The notes: generated by a model from the letters alone, not told the origin. A DNA stretch of 64,000 bases from Mycolicibacterium stellerae (GCF_003719305.1 NZ_RARC01000012.1:62001-126000), one strand, 5' to 3'. Positions 51,405-61,098 are shown, counted from the stretch's first letter. Numbers and translations are program-made.

Positions 51405-51867
51405 CTGGCGTCTCCTCCGTGTTGAATTCAGCGTCGGCTTGCGCCACTGCGTCTTTGAAGGCCATCCAACCCAGCAGCGCACACTTTATGCGCGCCGGAT
51501 ACTTGGCCACCCCGGCGAAGGCGATGCCGTCGCCGAGCACATCCTCGTCGCCCGCCACGTTGCCGCGGGACGAAATCATTTCGTTGAACGCCGCAACGGT
51601 CTTCAACGCATCGCCGACATTCTGGCCGATCACCAGGTCGGCCAGTACCGACGTTGCGGCCTGGCTGATCGAACAGCCCTGCCCGTCATACGAGACGTCG
51701 ACGACCTGCTCGCCGTCGTCGGACAGCGCAACCCTCAGCGTGACCTCGTCGCCACAGGTCGGATTGACGTGCCGGACCTCGGCGCCGAACGGCTCCCGCA
51801 GCCCGCGGTGATGCGGATGCTTGTAGTGGTCCAGGATCACTTCCTGGTACATCTGCTCCATCCTCAC
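51382..51867 (-). CDS. sufU: SufU: zinc-dependent sulfurtransferase/scaffold-like protein
   Basis: 161 residues. Cysteine motifs HVNPTCGDEV, GQGCSISQAATSVL and ARIKCALLGW provide the zinc ligands and the acceptor Cys of Gram-positive-type SufU. It accepts persulfide from SufS. GTG 51867 is used by analogy with Rv1465; ATG 51861 (MEQMYQEV) is an alternative. It sits 10 bp after sufS. Confidence 0.94.
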   Translation of the reverse strand: MRMEQMYQEVILDHYKHPHHRGLREPFGAEVRHVNPTCGDEVTLRVALSDDGEQVVDVSYDGQGCSISQAATSVLADLVIGQNVGDALKTVAAFNEMISSRGNVAGDEDVLGDGIAFAGVAKYPARIKCALLGWMAFKDAVAQADAEFNTEETPDERDRSA

Positions 51868-51877
51868 GGGCGAATCC

Positions 51878-53143
51878 TCAGTCCCTGCCGAAGAATTCGA
51901 TGGCGCGCTGCACGCCGGCCACCAGCCGGTCCACCTCGTCGAGCGTGTTGTACACGGCGAACGATGCCCGCGCGGTCGCCGCGATACCGAACTTGCGGTG
52001 CAGCGGCCACGCACAGTGATGTCCCACCCGAACGGCCACGCCTTCATCGTCGAGAATCTGGCCGACGTCGTGGGCGTGGATGCCGTCGACGACGAAGCTG
52101 ACCGGCGAACCTCGACCGACCAGGGAGGTCGGCCCGACGATGCGGACAGCGGGCACGGTGGCAAGCCCTTCCAACGCCGCGGCGACCAGTTCGGCCTCGT
52201 GTGCCTCGACGGCGTCCATTCCGATGGCACTCAGATAGCGGGTGGCCGCGGCCAGACCGACCACCTGGGATGTCATCGGGGTGCCCGCCTCGAATCGCTG
52301 CGGCGCGGGCGCGAAGGTGGTCTCCTCCATCGTCACGGTCTCGATCATCGAGCCGCCGGTGATGAACGGCGGCATGGCGTCCAGCAGCTCGTGGCGCCCG
52401 TAGAGCACGCCGATACCGTTGGGGCCCAACATCTTGTGGCCGGAGAACGCGGCATAGTCGACGTCGAGAGCGTGCACGTCGACCGGCTGGTGTGGCACCG
52501 ACTGGCAGGCGTCGAGAACCGTCAGTGCACCGATGGCCTTGGCGCGGTCGACCAGCTGCGCGACGGGCGCAATCGCACCGGTGACATTCGAATGGTGGCT
52601 GAAGGCAATGACTTTGACGTTGCGATCCAGCTCCAGCGAGTCGATGTCGATGCGGCCTTCCGGGCCGACCGAGTACCACTTCAACGTCGCGCCGGTGCGG
52701 CGGGCCAACTCCTGCCACGGCACCAGGTTGGCGTGGTGTTCCAGTTCGGTGGTGACGATGACATCGCCTGGGCCGACCGCGTGCTCGAACCGGCTGTCAC
52801 CCAGTGCGTAGGCGACCAGGTTGATGGCCTCGGTCGCGTTCTTGGTGAACACCAACTCGTTCGCATCGGCGCCGATGAAGGCGGCGATATCGGCGCGGCC
52901 CTGCTCGTAGGCGTCGGTGGACTCCTCCATCAGCTGGTGGGCACCACGGTGCACGGCACCGTTCGACGTGACGAGGAAGTCGCGTTCGGCGTCGAGGACC
53001 TGCAGTGGCTTCTGCGATGTGGCCCCGGAGTCCAGGTAGGCCAACTGGTTTCCGCCACGCATGACCCGGCTCAGGATCGGGAAGTCCGACCTGATCTTGG
53101 TGAGGTCCAACGTCTGGGCCGACTTTGAGACCGACACCGTCAT
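51878..53143 (-). CDS. sufS: SufS cysteine desulfurase
   Basis: 421 residues, PLP-dependent group II desulfurase. LDSGATSQKP at the N-terminus, THHSN-equivalent FSHHSNVTGA, the PLP lysine in AAFSGHKMLGPNG, and the catalytic Cys in VRVGHHCAWPLH. It converts cysteine to alanine and hands sulfur to SufU. ATG 53143 lies two bases after the sufC stop (TGACATG). Confidence 0.96.
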   Translation of the reverse strand: MTVSVSKSAQTLDLTKIRSDFPILSRVMRGGNQLAYLDSGATSQKPLQVLDAERDFLVTSNGAVHRGAHQLMEESTDAYEQGRADIAAFIGADANELVFTKNATEAINLVAYALGDSRFEHAVGPGDVIVTTELEHHANLVPWQELARRTGATLKWYSVGPEGRIDIDSLELDRNVKVIAFSHHSNVTGAIAPVAQLVDRAKAIGALTVLDACQSVPHQPVDVHALDVDYAAFSGHKMLGPNGIGVLYGRHELLDAMPPFITGGSMIETVTMEETTFAPAPQRFEAGTPMTSQVVGLAAATRYLSAIGMDAVEAHEAELVAAALEGLATVPAVRIVGPTSLVGRGSPVSFVVDGIHAHDVGQILDDEGVAVRVGHHCAWPLHRKFGIAATARASFAVYNTLDEVDRLVAGVQRAIEFFGRD

Positions 53144-53144
53144 G

Positions 53145-53912
53145 TCAGGCTCCGACCGCCTGGGTGAAGCGCTCGTAACCGTTCGCGTCGAGTTCGTCGG
53201 CGAGCTCGGGCCCACCCGACTCCACGATTCGGCCGCCGATGAACACGTGAACGAATTGCGGCTGGATGTAGCGCAGGATACGGGTGTAGTGCGTGATCAG
53301 CAGCAGACCACCGTGCGCGTCTTCGGCGTAGCGGTTGACGCCGTCGCTGACCACTCGCAGCGCATCGACATCCAGGCCCGAGTCGGTCTCATCGAGGATC
53401 GCGATCTTCGGCTTGAGCAGTTCGAGCTGCAGGATCTCGTGCCGCTTCTTCTCACCGCCCGAGAAGCCTTCGTTGACACTGCGTTCGGAGAAGGACGGAT
53501 CGATGTCGAGCCCCGTCATGGCGCCCTTGACCTCTTTGACCCAGTGCCGCAGCTTCGGCGCCTCGCCGCGCACGGCGGTTACCGCGGTGCGCAGGAAGTT
53601 CGACATTGAAACCCCTGGCACCTCGATCGGGTACTGCATCGCCAGGAACAGGCCGGCGCGGGCACGCTCATCGATGCTCATCGCGAGGACGTCTTCGCCG
53701 TCAAGCGTGATCGAACCGGACGTCACCGTGTACTTCGGATGGCCTGCGATCGCGTATGACAGCGTCGACTTGCCCGACCCGTTGGGTCCCATCAATGCGT
53801 GGGTCTCTCCCGATTTCACGGTGAGGTCGACGCCCTTCAGGATCGGGATGTCGGTGCCGTCCTCTTTGGAGACGACGCTGACGTGTAGATCCTTGATTTC
53901 CAGTGTGGTCAT
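53145..53912 (-). CDS. sufC: SufC Fe-S assembly ATPase
   Basis: 255 residues, an ABC-type soluble ATPase: Walker A MGPNGSGKST, signature FSGGEKKRHEILQL, Walker B AILDETDSGLD. It powers remodelling of the SufBC2D scaffold. ATG overlaps the sufD stop by 4 bp. Confidence 0.97.
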   Translation of the reverse strand: MTTLEIKDLHVSVVSKEDGTDIPILKGVDLTVKSGETHALMGPNGSGKSTLSYAIAGHPKYTVTSGSITLDGEDVLAMSIDERARAGLFLAMQYPIEVPGVSMSNFLRTAVTAVRGEAPKLRHWVKEVKGAMTGLDIDPSFSERSVNEGFSGGEKKRHEILQLELLKPKIAILDETDSGLDVDALRVVSDGVNRYAEDAHGGLLLITHYTRILRYIQPQFVHVFIGGRIVESGGPELADELDANGYERFTQAVGA

Positions 53913-55087
53913 GAGGTGGCTGTCCTTGATTCCGTAATTGCTAGTTCGTGTTCGATGGCATCTGTCAGGCGTTCACGCACGGCGGGCACGGCGATCTTGG
54001 CGATCAGCTCACCGAAGAAGCCGCGCACCACGAGGCGGCGGGCCTGGTCTTCCGGGATCCCGCGGGCCTGCAGATAGAACAACTGCTCGTCGTCGAAACG
54101 TCCGGTCGCGCTTGCGTGTCCGGCGCCTGCGATCTCGCCTGTCTCGATCTCCAGGTTCGGCACCGAATCGGCACGGGCGCCATCGGTCAGGACCAGGTTG
54201 CGGTTGGTCTCGAAGGTGTCGGTCCCGGTCGCCTCCGCCCGGATCAACACGTCGCCCACCCATACGGTGTGTGCATCGGGCTTGTCCGAGTCCGGATCGC
54301 CCTGCAGCGCGCCCTTATAGGTGACGTGCGAGCGGCAGTTCGGCTGGGCATGGTCGACCAGCAGCCGCGATTCGAAGTGCTGACCGTCGTCGGCGAAATA
54401 GAGACCGAGCAACTCGGCGTCCCCACCAGGGGCGTCGAACCGGGTACGGGCGGTGAGTCGTACCACGTCACCGCCGAGAGTGACCGCGACATGCCGCAGC
54501 ACCGCGTCCTTCCCGAGCACGGCGTGGTGGCTGCTGACGTGCACCGCGTCGTCGGCCCAGTCGGCGATCGATACCACGGTCAGCCTGGCGGCGTCGCCAA
54601 CGACGAACTCGATGTTGTCTGCGTAGGTTCCGCTGCCGGTGTGATCGATCACGACGACCGCCTCACCGAGCTCGCCGACCCGCACCTGCAGGTGGCCGTA
54701 GGCCGTCGCGCCCTCCCCCGGCCCGGTCACGCCGATCTCGATCGGCTGCTCGCAGGCGACGCCCTTCGGGATGGTGACGATCGTCGCGCTGTTGAACGAC
54801 GAGAATGCCTGCGCCGCAACGCGATCAGCCGGAACTCCAGCCTGGCCCAGGCGCTCGTCTCCGCGGCGCACCGTTTCGACGGTGACGCCTGCGCACTCGG
54901 AGACCTCGATAGCGGCACTGCCTGTCGCAGGGGCGGACCCGTCGTGCAGGCCGCGCAGCCGCTTCAGCGGCGTGAAGCGCCAGATCTCATCGCGGCCGCC
55001 GGGCACCTCGAAGGCATCGACGTCGAACGAGGTGAACAGCTCGCCCTTGTTCTGACCCTCGACGGCTGTTGTCAGATCTTGAGCCAC
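53909..55087 (-). CDS. sufD: SufD scaffold subunit
   Basis: 392 residues. Beta-helical SufB/D core (YGHLQVRVGELGEAVVVIDHTGSGTYADN; AQPNCRSHVTYKGALQGD) and the C-terminal LFYLQARGIPEDQARRLVVRGFFGELI. Partner of SufB and SufC in the cluster-building complex. GTG start overlaps the sufB stop by one base. Confidence 0.96.
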   Translation of the reverse strand: MAQDLTTAVEGQNKGELFTSFDVDAFEVPGGRDEIWRFTPLKRLRGLHDGSAPATGSAAIEVSECAGVTVETVRRGDERLGQAGVPADRVAAQAFSSFNSATIVTIPKGVACEQPIEIGVTGPGEGATAYGHLQVRVGELGEAVVVIDHTGSGTYADNIEFVVGDAARLTVVSIADWADDAVHVSSHHAVLGKDAVLRHVAVTLGGDVVRLTARTRFDAPGGDAELLGLYFADDGQHFESRLLVDHAQPNCRSHVTYKGALQGDPDSDKPDAHTVWVGDVLIRAEATGTDTFETNRNLVLTDGARADSVPNLEIETGEIAGAGHASATGRFDDEQLFYLQARGIPEDQARRLVVRGFFGELIAKIAVPAVRERLTDAIEHELAITESRTATS

Positions 55088-56514
55088 TAGCCGACCGCGC
55101 CTTCCATTTGCAGCTCGATCAGCCGGTTCAGTTCGAGCGCGTACTCCATCGGGAGTTCCTTGGCGATCGGCTCGACGAACCCGCGCACCACCATCGCCAT
55201 CGCCTCGTCCTCGGTGAGGCCGCGGCTCATCAGGTAGAACAGCTGGTCCTCACTGACCTTGGAGACAGTTGCCTCGTGGCCCATCGTGACGTCGTCCTCG
55301 CGGATGTCGACGTACGGGTAGGTATCGCTGCGGCTGATCGTATCGACAAGCAACGCATCGCATTTCACACTGGACCGCGACCCGTGCGCACCCTTGTTCA
55401 CCTGGACGAGGCCGCGGTAGGACGCGCGTCCGCCGCCGCGGGCCACCGACTTCGAGACGATGTTGCTCGACGTGTTCGGTGCCAGGTGCAGCATCTTGGC
55501 ACCGGTGTCCTGATGCTGGCCCTCGCCTGCGAAGGCGACCGAAAGCACCTCGCCCTTGGCGTGCTCACCGGTCATCCACACCGCCGGATACTTCATCGTC
55601 ACCTTCGACCCGATGTTGCCGTCGACCCACTCCATGGTGGCTCCGGCCTCGGCGCGGGCCCGCTTGGTGACGAGGTTGTAGACGTTGTTCGACCAGTTCT
55701 GGATGGTCGTGTACCGACAACGGCCGCCCGGCTTAACGATGATCTCGACCACTGCCGAGTGCAGCGAGTCGCTCTTGTAGATCGGAGCGGTGCAGCCCTC
55801 GACATAGTGCACGTAGGCACCCTCGTCGACGATGATCAGCGTCCGCTCGAACTGGCCCATGTTCTCGGTGTTGATCCGGAAGTAGGCCTGCAGCGGAATG
55901 TCGACGTGCACGCCCGGCGGCACGTAGATGAACGAACCACCCGACCACACAGCGGTATTCAGCGCCGAGAACTTGTTGTCACCGGCCGGGATCACCGTGC
56001 CGAAGTACTGCTTGAACATCTCCGGGTGCTCGCGCAGCGCGGTGTCGGTGTCGAGGAAGATGACACCGAGCTTCTCCAGGTCCTCACGGATCGAGTGGTA
56101 GACGACCTCGGACTCGTACTGCGCGGCGACACCGGACACCAGCCGCTGCTTCTCCGCCTCGGGGATACCGAGCTTGTCGTAGGTGTTCTTGATGTCAGCG
56201 GGCAGGTCGTCCCACGTCGCGGCCTGCTTCTCGCTGGAGCGCACGAAGTACTTGATGTTGTCGAAGTGAATGCCCTCGAGGTTGCTGCCCCAATTCGGCA
56301 TCGGCTTCTTGTCGAACACGCGCAGCGCCTTGAGCCGGACGTCGAGCATCCACTGGGGCTCGCTCTTCTTGCTCGAGATGTCGCGGACAACGGCCTCCGA
56401 CAACCCGCGCTGCGCGCTGGCGCCCGCTACATCGGAGTCGGCCCAGCCATAGCCGTAGCGACCCAGCGACTCGATGGTCTGTTCCTGGGTCAAGGCCTCG
56501 GGCGTGGTCGTCAT
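55087..56514 (-). CDS. sufB: SufB scaffold subunit (no intein)
   Basis: 475 residues. Conserved blocks PNWGSNLEGIHFDNIKYFV, GGSFIYVPPGVHVDIPLQAYFRIN, YVEGCTAPIYKSDSLHSAVVEI and LVQVNKGAHGSRSSVKCDALLV run without interruption. M. tuberculosis SufB is interrupted by a self-splicing intein, which is absent here. ATG 56514 after AGGAGCGTCGAC, overlapping the sufR stop (ATGA). Confidence 0.97.
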   Translation of the reverse strand: MTTTPEALTQEQTIESLGRYGYGWADSDVAGASAQRGLSEAVVRDISSKKSEPQWMLDVRLKALRVFDKKPMPNWGSNLEGIHFDNIKYFVRSSEKQAATWDDLPADIKNTYDKLGIPEAEKQRLVSGVAAQYESEVVYHSIREDLEKLGVIFLDTDTALREHPEMFKQYFGTVIPAGDNKFSALNTAVWSGGSFIYVPPGVHVDIPLQAYFRINTENMGQFERTLIIVDEGAYVHYVEGCTAPIYKSDSLHSAVVEIIVKPGGRCRYTTIQNWSNNVYNLVTKRARAEAGATMEWVDGNIGSKVTMKYPAVWMTGEHAKGEVLSVAFAGEGQHQDTGAKMLHLAPNTSSNIVSKSVARGGGRASYRGLVQVNKGAHGSRSSVKCDALLVDTISRSDTYPYVDIREDDVTMGHEATVSKVSEDQLFYLMSRGLTEDEAMAMVVRGFVEPIAKELPMEYALELNRLIELQMEGAVG

Positions 56515-57242
56515 GTCGACGCTCCTTGCTTGGTTTTGGTGGGTTGGGCGCCGTGGGCTGTGCGCCGTAGGGCTGGTTGCTGTTCTGAGTTGAGCGGCAC
56601 GTGCGTGGTGCAGGCGCAGTCTCCGTTGACGATCGTCGCCAACCGCTGCACGTGAGTGCCCAGCACGTCGGCGAACGCTTCCCGCTCTGTCTCGCACAAC
56701 TCCGGGAACTCCTTGGCGACGTGCGATACCGGGCAGTGATGCTGGCAGAGCTCTATCCCGTGCAGGGGCCCGCTCACCTGGGTGGCGCTGGCGGCATACC
56801 CGGCCTTGGTCAGTGCACTTGCCACACGATCGACAGTGGATTCAACGTCATCGGATCCTTCGGTTACTCCCGACAGGATGGTGTCGATACGGCGCCGCGC
56901 GAATGCACGGACGGCATCGTCACCGCCGATTTCACGGAGCTGGCGCATGGCAGCGGCCGCCAGGTCGTCGTATGCGTGGCCGAGCTTGGCGCGTCCCGCG
57001 GCGGTCAGCCGGTACCGTCGGGCGGGCCTGCCGCGGCCGTTGTGCTGCCAGGCCGCGGCCGCACTGGACTGCGCTTCGCCCGCCTCCAGCAGCGCGTCCA
57101 GGTGCCTGCGAACACCCGCCGCGGAGATGCCGAGGCTTTCGCCGATCTCGCCTGCAGTGATGGGTCCGGACTTCAGCAACAGCTGGATGATCGCGCCACG
57201 CGTGTGGCGGTCACCGCTGTGAGCGTCCGGATTGAATTCCAC
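56511..57242 (-). CDS. sufR: SufR-type Fe-S-responsive repressor of the suf operon
   Basis: 243 residues. N-terminal winged helix (TRGAIIQLLLKSGPITAGEIGESLGISAAGVRRHLDALLEAG), a central helical domain and C-terminal Cys residues (ELCQHHCPVSHVAKEFPELCE and GDCACTTHVPL) that can hold a [4Fe-4S] cluster. It corresponds to Rv1460. Start: GTG 57242 (VEFNPDAHSGD). The start codon lies within a dyad that is probably its operator, so autoregulation is likely. First gene of sufRBDCSUT. Confidence 0.92.
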   Translation of the reverse strand: MEFNPDAHSGDRHTRGAIIQLLLKSGPITAGEIGESLGISAAGVRRHLDALLEAGEAQSSAAAAWQHNGRGRPARRYRLTAAGRAKLGHAYDDLAAAAMRQLREIGGDDAVRAFARRRIDTILSGVTEGSDDVESTVDRVASALTKAGYAASATQVSGPLHGIELCQHHCPVSHVAKEFPELCETEREAFADVLGTHVQRLATIVNGDCACTTHVPLNSEQQPALRRTAHGAQPTKTKQGAST

Positions 57243-57263
57243 AACACTATTGTGTCGGAATTC
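57234..57263. promoter_or_regulatory. Dyad over the sufR start, probable SufR operator
   Basis: ACAC-TATT-GTGT (57244-57255) is flanked by two GAATTC sequences (57234-57239 and 57258-57263). The inner dyad resembles, but does not exactly fit, the reported mycobacterial SufR motif ACACT-N5-TGTGA. It begins two bases upstream of the GTG start codon, so it would overlap the transcription start of a leaderless message. Confidence 0.6.
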
Positions 57264-57426
57264 CAAACCCCGGTAAAGCAAGGGCACCCTTATGTGGGCA
57301 ACGTCGCCCGAATCCTGGCGAGACGGAGTCCGCGCAGGCCCTTACTCGCACTTTCGCCGGTGGAATTCCGTTTCGCGGTTGATGTGGGCGGGCGGAGGCG
57401 CGCCGTTGCACACCTACGATCACCAT

Positions 57427-58434
57427 ATGAGCGAGCAGAATCGGCGACTGGTCCTGGCCCACCGACCCTCCGGACTGGTTGATGAGGGCACCACACGACT
57501 GGAGACCGAGCCGCTGCCCGAACTGCAGAACGGCGAGGCGCTGGTCAAGGTCCGGTTCCTGTCGATCGACCCGACGATTCGTACCTGGATGGACGACGTC
57601 GCGAGCTATCTGCCGCCGATCCAGATCGGCGAAGTGATCCGCAGCGGCGGCGTCGGCGAGGTCATCGAAAGTCGCACCGACGCCTATGCGCCCGGCCAGC
57701 TGCTGTTCGGGATGACCGGCTGGCAGGACTATGTGATCGCCGATACGGCTGAGCGGGCGATGCAGGTGCTGCCCGACGGCGTCTCCCCCGGGATCGCCAT
57801 CGGCATCCTCGGCGTCACGGGCATGACGGCCTATTTCGGCCTGATCGACGTCGGGCAGGTCTCCGACGGCGACGTGGTCGTCATCTCGGGCGCGGCGGGC
57901 GCCACCGGTTCCGCCGCAGGCCAGATCGCGAAGATCAAGGGCGCCAAGAAGGTGGTCGGCATCGCGGGTGGTGCCGACAAATGTGCCTATATCGTCGACG
58001 AACTCGGCTTCGACGAGGCGATTGACTACAAGAACGACAACGTCGCCAAACGACTCCGGGAAGCCTGCCCTGAGGGCATCGACCTGTACTTCGACAACGT
58101 CGGCGGATCGATTCTCAACGACTGCCTCGCGAATCTGGCGATGCGCGGCCGCGTCGTGCTGTGCGGCGCGATCTCGACCTATAACAGCGACGGCCCGCCA
58201 CCGGGGCCGAGCAACTACCTGAGCCTGCTGGTGCGCCGTGGGCGCATGGAGGGCTTCATCATCATCGACTACCTCGACCGCTTTCCCGCTGCGCAATTGG
58301 AGGTCGCGGGCTGGATCGCCGAGGGCAAGATCAAGTCGTCAGAGCACGTCATCGAGGGCCTCGAGAGGGCGCCCGATGCGCTGAACCTGTTGTTCAGCGG
58401 CGGCAACACCGGCAAGGTGATCGTCGCGCTCTGA
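57427..58434 (+). CDS. NADP-dependent medium-chain oxidoreductase (CurA/leukotriene-B4-reductase-like)
   Basis: 335 residues, zinc-free MDR. The N-terminal catalytic domain has SIDPTIRTWMDDVASYLPPI. The Rossmann motif is VISGAAGATGSAAGQIAKIKGAKKVVGIAGG, and DLYFDNVGGSILND and GRVVLCGAISTYN are typical of NADPH alkenal/one reductases. It should reduce the C=C bond of enones. Start ATG 57427 (MSEQNRRLVLAHRP). It separates sufR from mptB, which are neighbours in M. tuberculosis. Confidence 0.88.
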   Translation: MSEQNRRLVLAHRPSGLVDEGTTRLETEPLPELQNGEALVKVRFLSIDPTIRTWMDDVASYLPPIQIGEVIRSGGVGEVIESRTDAYAPGQLLFGMTGWQDYVIADTAERAMQVLPDGVSPGIAIGILGVTGMTAYFGLIDVGQVSDGDVVVISGAAGATGSAAGQIAKIKGAKKVVGIAGGADKCAYIVDELGFDEAIDYKNDNVAKRLREACPEGIDLYFDNVGGSILNDCLANLAMRGRVVLCGAISTYNSDGPPPGPSNYLSLLVRRGRMEGFIIIDYLDRFPAAQLEVAGWIAEGKIKSSEHVIEGLERAPDALNLLFSGGNTGKVIVAL

Positions 58435-58450
58435 CGGCTACGCTGCAGTG

Positions 58451-60172
58451 ATGGCTGCGCGCCTATGGTCCCTTTCCACTTCGATTGCCGGCTGGCACGG
58501 CGATGAACGGACCGTCGGCTCGCCGCTCAACGATGCCGAGCTGATCGCACTGCGCCGGACCCGGTTGTTCGGCGCGACCGGCACGGTGTTGATGGCCATC
58601 GGCGCCCTCGGCGTCGGCGCCCGACCCGTCGTGCAGGATCCGACGTTCGGGGTCCGGCTCCTCAACCTTCCGTCGCGCATCCAGACCGTTTCGCTGACCA
58701 TGACCACCACCGGCGCGGTCATGATGACGCTGGCGTGGTTGATGCTCGGCCGCTTCGCGCTCGGCGAGCGACGGATGACGCGCAGCCAGCTCGACCGCAC
58801 GCTGCTGCTGTGGGTGGTTCCGCTGCTCATCGCACCGCCGATGTACAGCAGGGACGTCTACTCCTATCTGGCGCAGAGTGAGATCGCGATCAACGGTCTC
58901 GACCCATACAAGGTCGGACCCGCAACCGGGCTGGGTCTCGACCACGTCTTCACCCTGTCGGTGCCGACGATGTGGCGCGAGACCCCGGCGCCCTACGGTC
59001 CGTTGTTCTTGTGGTTAGGCCAAGGCATTTCGGCTCTGACGGGCGAGAACATCGTCTTCGCGGTGCTGTGCCACCGGCTTGTGGTCCTGTTCGGCGTCGG
59101 GCTCATCGTGTGGGCGGTGCCGCGGCTGGCACGCCGCTGTGGCGTGGCCGAGGTCAGCGCGCTGTGGCTGGGGGCGGCCAACCCGCTGCTGATCATGCAT
59201 CTGGTGGCGGGCATCCACAACGAGGCGTTGATGCTGGGCCTGATGCTCGCCGGCACCGAGTTCGCGCTGCGCGGTGTGTACGCCGACACCCCGCTGCTGC
59301 CGAAACCGTTGGCCTGGCCGCAGTCTCGCGACCAATGGGTTCGATGGCGTCCAATGGCAATGCTGATCATCGGCGTCGTGCTGATCACGTTGTCGTCACA
59401 GGTAAAGCTGCCCGGTCTGCTGGCGGTCGGCTTCGTCGCGATGGCCCTGGCGTGTCGCTGGGGCGGCACCTTCAAAGCCTTCGTCATCGCTGGCGGATCG
59501 CTTGCTGCGGTGACGGTCGCGGTGATGGCGGTGATCGGCTGGGCCAGCGGACTGGGATTCGGTTGGCTCTTCACACTGGGCACCGCCAACGTCGTCCGCA
59601 GCTGGATGTCGGTGCCGACCTTGTTGGCACTGGGCACCGGACAGGTGGGCATCCTGCTCGGGCTGGGCGATCACACCACCGCGGTACTCGGGCTGACCCG
59701 CGGCATCGGTGTGTTCATCATTTCGATCCTGGTGACGTGGCTGCTGTTGGCAGTGCTTCGGGGCCGCCTGCATCCCGTCGGCGGCCTCGGCGTTGCGCTC
59801 GGCATGACCGTCCTGCTGTTCCCCGTGGTGCAGCCCTGGTACGTGCTGTGGGCCGTCATCCCGCTTGCGGCGTGGGCGACACGGCGCTCATTCCGCAGCA
59901 CCGCCATCGTCGTCACCCTCGTGGTCGGGATCTTCGGGCCGACCGCCAACGGCGACCGCTTCACCGTCTTCCAGATCCTGCTCGCGACCGCTGCCAGCAC
60001 CGTGATCGTGGCCCTGCTGATCATGATGACCTACTACCGACTGCCGTGGCGGAAGCTGCCGGACCCCGGCCCGGAACGCGCCCTCGCGCCGGTTACGGGG
60101 CCCGTCCCCGTCGAACCTTCGCTACCGCGGCCGCAGGCGGCGAAGGCCGACGCCTACGCTGAATCCCCGTGA
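58451..60172 (+). CDS. mptB: Alpha-1,6-mannosyltransferase MptB (lipomannan core)
   Basis: 573 residues, a GT-C glycosyltransferase with about 12 membrane helices. The catalytic-loop acidic motif lies in YSRDVYSYLAQSEIAINGLDPYKVGP. It uses polyprenyl-phosphomannose to start the alpha-1,6-mannan core of lipomannan/lipoarabinomannan. The N-terminus MAARLWSLSTSIAGWHGDE aligns with Rv1459c. ATG 58451 is chosen; GTG 58448 precedes it directly. The stop overlaps the ABC ATPase start. Confidence 0.93.
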   Translation: MAARLWSLSTSIAGWHGDERTVGSPLNDAELIALRRTRLFGATGTVLMAIGALGVGARPVVQDPTFGVRLLNLPSRIQTVSLTMTTTGAVMMTLAWLMLGRFALGERRMTRSQLDRTLLLWVVPLLIAPPMYSRDVYSYLAQSEIAINGLDPYKVGPATGLGLDHVFTLSVPTMWRETPAPYGPLFLWLGQGISALTGENIVFAVLCHRLVVLFGVGLIVWAVPRLARRCGVAEVSALWLGAANPLLIMHLVAGIHNEALMLGLMLAGTEFALRGVYADTPLLPKPLAWPQSRDQWVRWRPMAMLIIGVVLITLSSQVKLPGLLAVGFVAMALACRWGGTFKAFVIAGGSLAAVTVAVMAVIGWASGLGFGWLFTLGTANVVRSWMSVPTLLALGTGQVGILLGLGDHTTAVLGLTRGIGVFIISILVTWLLLAVLRGRLHPVGGLGVALGMTVLLFPVVQPWYVLWAVIPLAAWATRRSFRSTAIVVTLVVGIFGPTANGDRFTVFQILLATAASTVIVALLIMMTYYRLPWRKLPDPGPERALAPVTGPVPVEPSLPRPQAAKADAYAESP

Positions 60173-61098
60173 CCTCCGGCTCCGCCCCCGTGCGCCTACG
60201 CGGGGTGTGCAAACGGTACGGGGCGACGACCGCGGTCTCCGATCTCGACCTAGAAGTGCAATCCGCCGAGGTACTGGCGCTGCTCGGGCCCAACGGTGCG
60301 GGCAAGACGACCACGGTCGAGATGTGCGAGGGGTTCATCAAACCGGATGCGGGAAGCATCGAAATCCTCGGCCTGAATCCGGTCACCGACAACGCGAAGG
60401 TCCGTGAGCGCATCGGCGTCATGCTGCAGGGCGGCGGCGCGTACCCGGCGGCGCAGGCCGGTGAGATGCTCAACCTTGTCGCGTCCTACAGCGCCGACCC
60501 GCTCGACCCGCAGTGGCTGATGGCGACGCTCGGCCTGACGGAGGCGGCGAAGACGACATATCGCCGGCTGTCCGGCGGGCAGCAACAGCGCCTGGCGCTG
60601 GCGTGCGCGGTGGTCGGCCGCCCCGAGCTGGTGTTCCTCGACGAGCCGACCGCAGGCATGGACGCCCATGCACGAATCGTGGTGTGGGAGTTGATCGATG
60701 CGCTTCGCCGTGACGGTGTGACGGTCGTGTTGACCACCCACCAGCTGACCGAGGCCGAGGAGCTGGCCGACCGACTGGTGATCATCGACCGCGGCGTCGC
60801 GGTGGCGAGCGGCACACCGGCCGAGCTGATGAACAGCGGCGCGGAGAACCAGCTGAGGTTTCGGGCTCCACGGATGCTTGACCTGTCTCTGCTGATTTCG
60901 GCGCTGCCCGAACGCTACAAGGCCTCCGAGCCATCGCCGGGTGAATACCTGGTGGAAGGGCACATCGACCCGCAGGTACTGGCGACGGTGACCGCGTGGT
61001 GCGCACGGCTGAATGTGCTGGCCAACGATATGCGGGTGGAGCAGCGCAGCCTGGAGGACGTATTCCTCGACCTGACCGGGCGGGAGTTGCGGTCGTGA
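60169..61098 (+). CDS. ABC-2-type exporter ATP-binding protein (Rv1458c-like)
   Basis: 309 residues. Walker A LLGPNGAGKTT, signature RLSGGQQQRLALACAV, Walker B LVFLDEPTAGMD and switch His in TTHQLTEAEE, followed by a ~90-residue C-terminal regulatory region. Drug-exporter-like. GTG start overlapping mptB, and GTGA overlap with the permease gene. The substrate is unknown; linkage to mptB suggests an envelope component. Confidence 0.92.
   Translation: MTSGSAPVRLRGVCKRYGATTAVSDLDLEVQSAEVLALLGPNGAGKTTTVEMCEGFIKPDAGSIEILGLNPVTDNAKVRERIGVMLQGGGAYPAAQAGEMLNLVASYSADPLDPQWLMATLGLTEAAKTTYRRLSGGQQQRLALACAVVGRPELVFLDEPTAGMDAHARIVVWELIDALRRDGVTVVLTTHQLTEAEELADRLVIIDRGVAVASGTPAELMNSGAENQLRFRAPRMLDLSLLISALPERYKASEPSPGEYLVEGHIDPQVLATVTAWCARLNVLANDMRVEQRSLEDVFLDLTGRELRS

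Noticed and set aside
55069..56655. 528-codon plus-strand open frame over sufB
   Set aside because: Antisense shadow; sufB is unambiguous.
57247..58296. 349-codon minus-strand open frame upstream of sufR
   Set aside because: Antisense to the NADP oxidoreductase; it would also run through the sufR operator.
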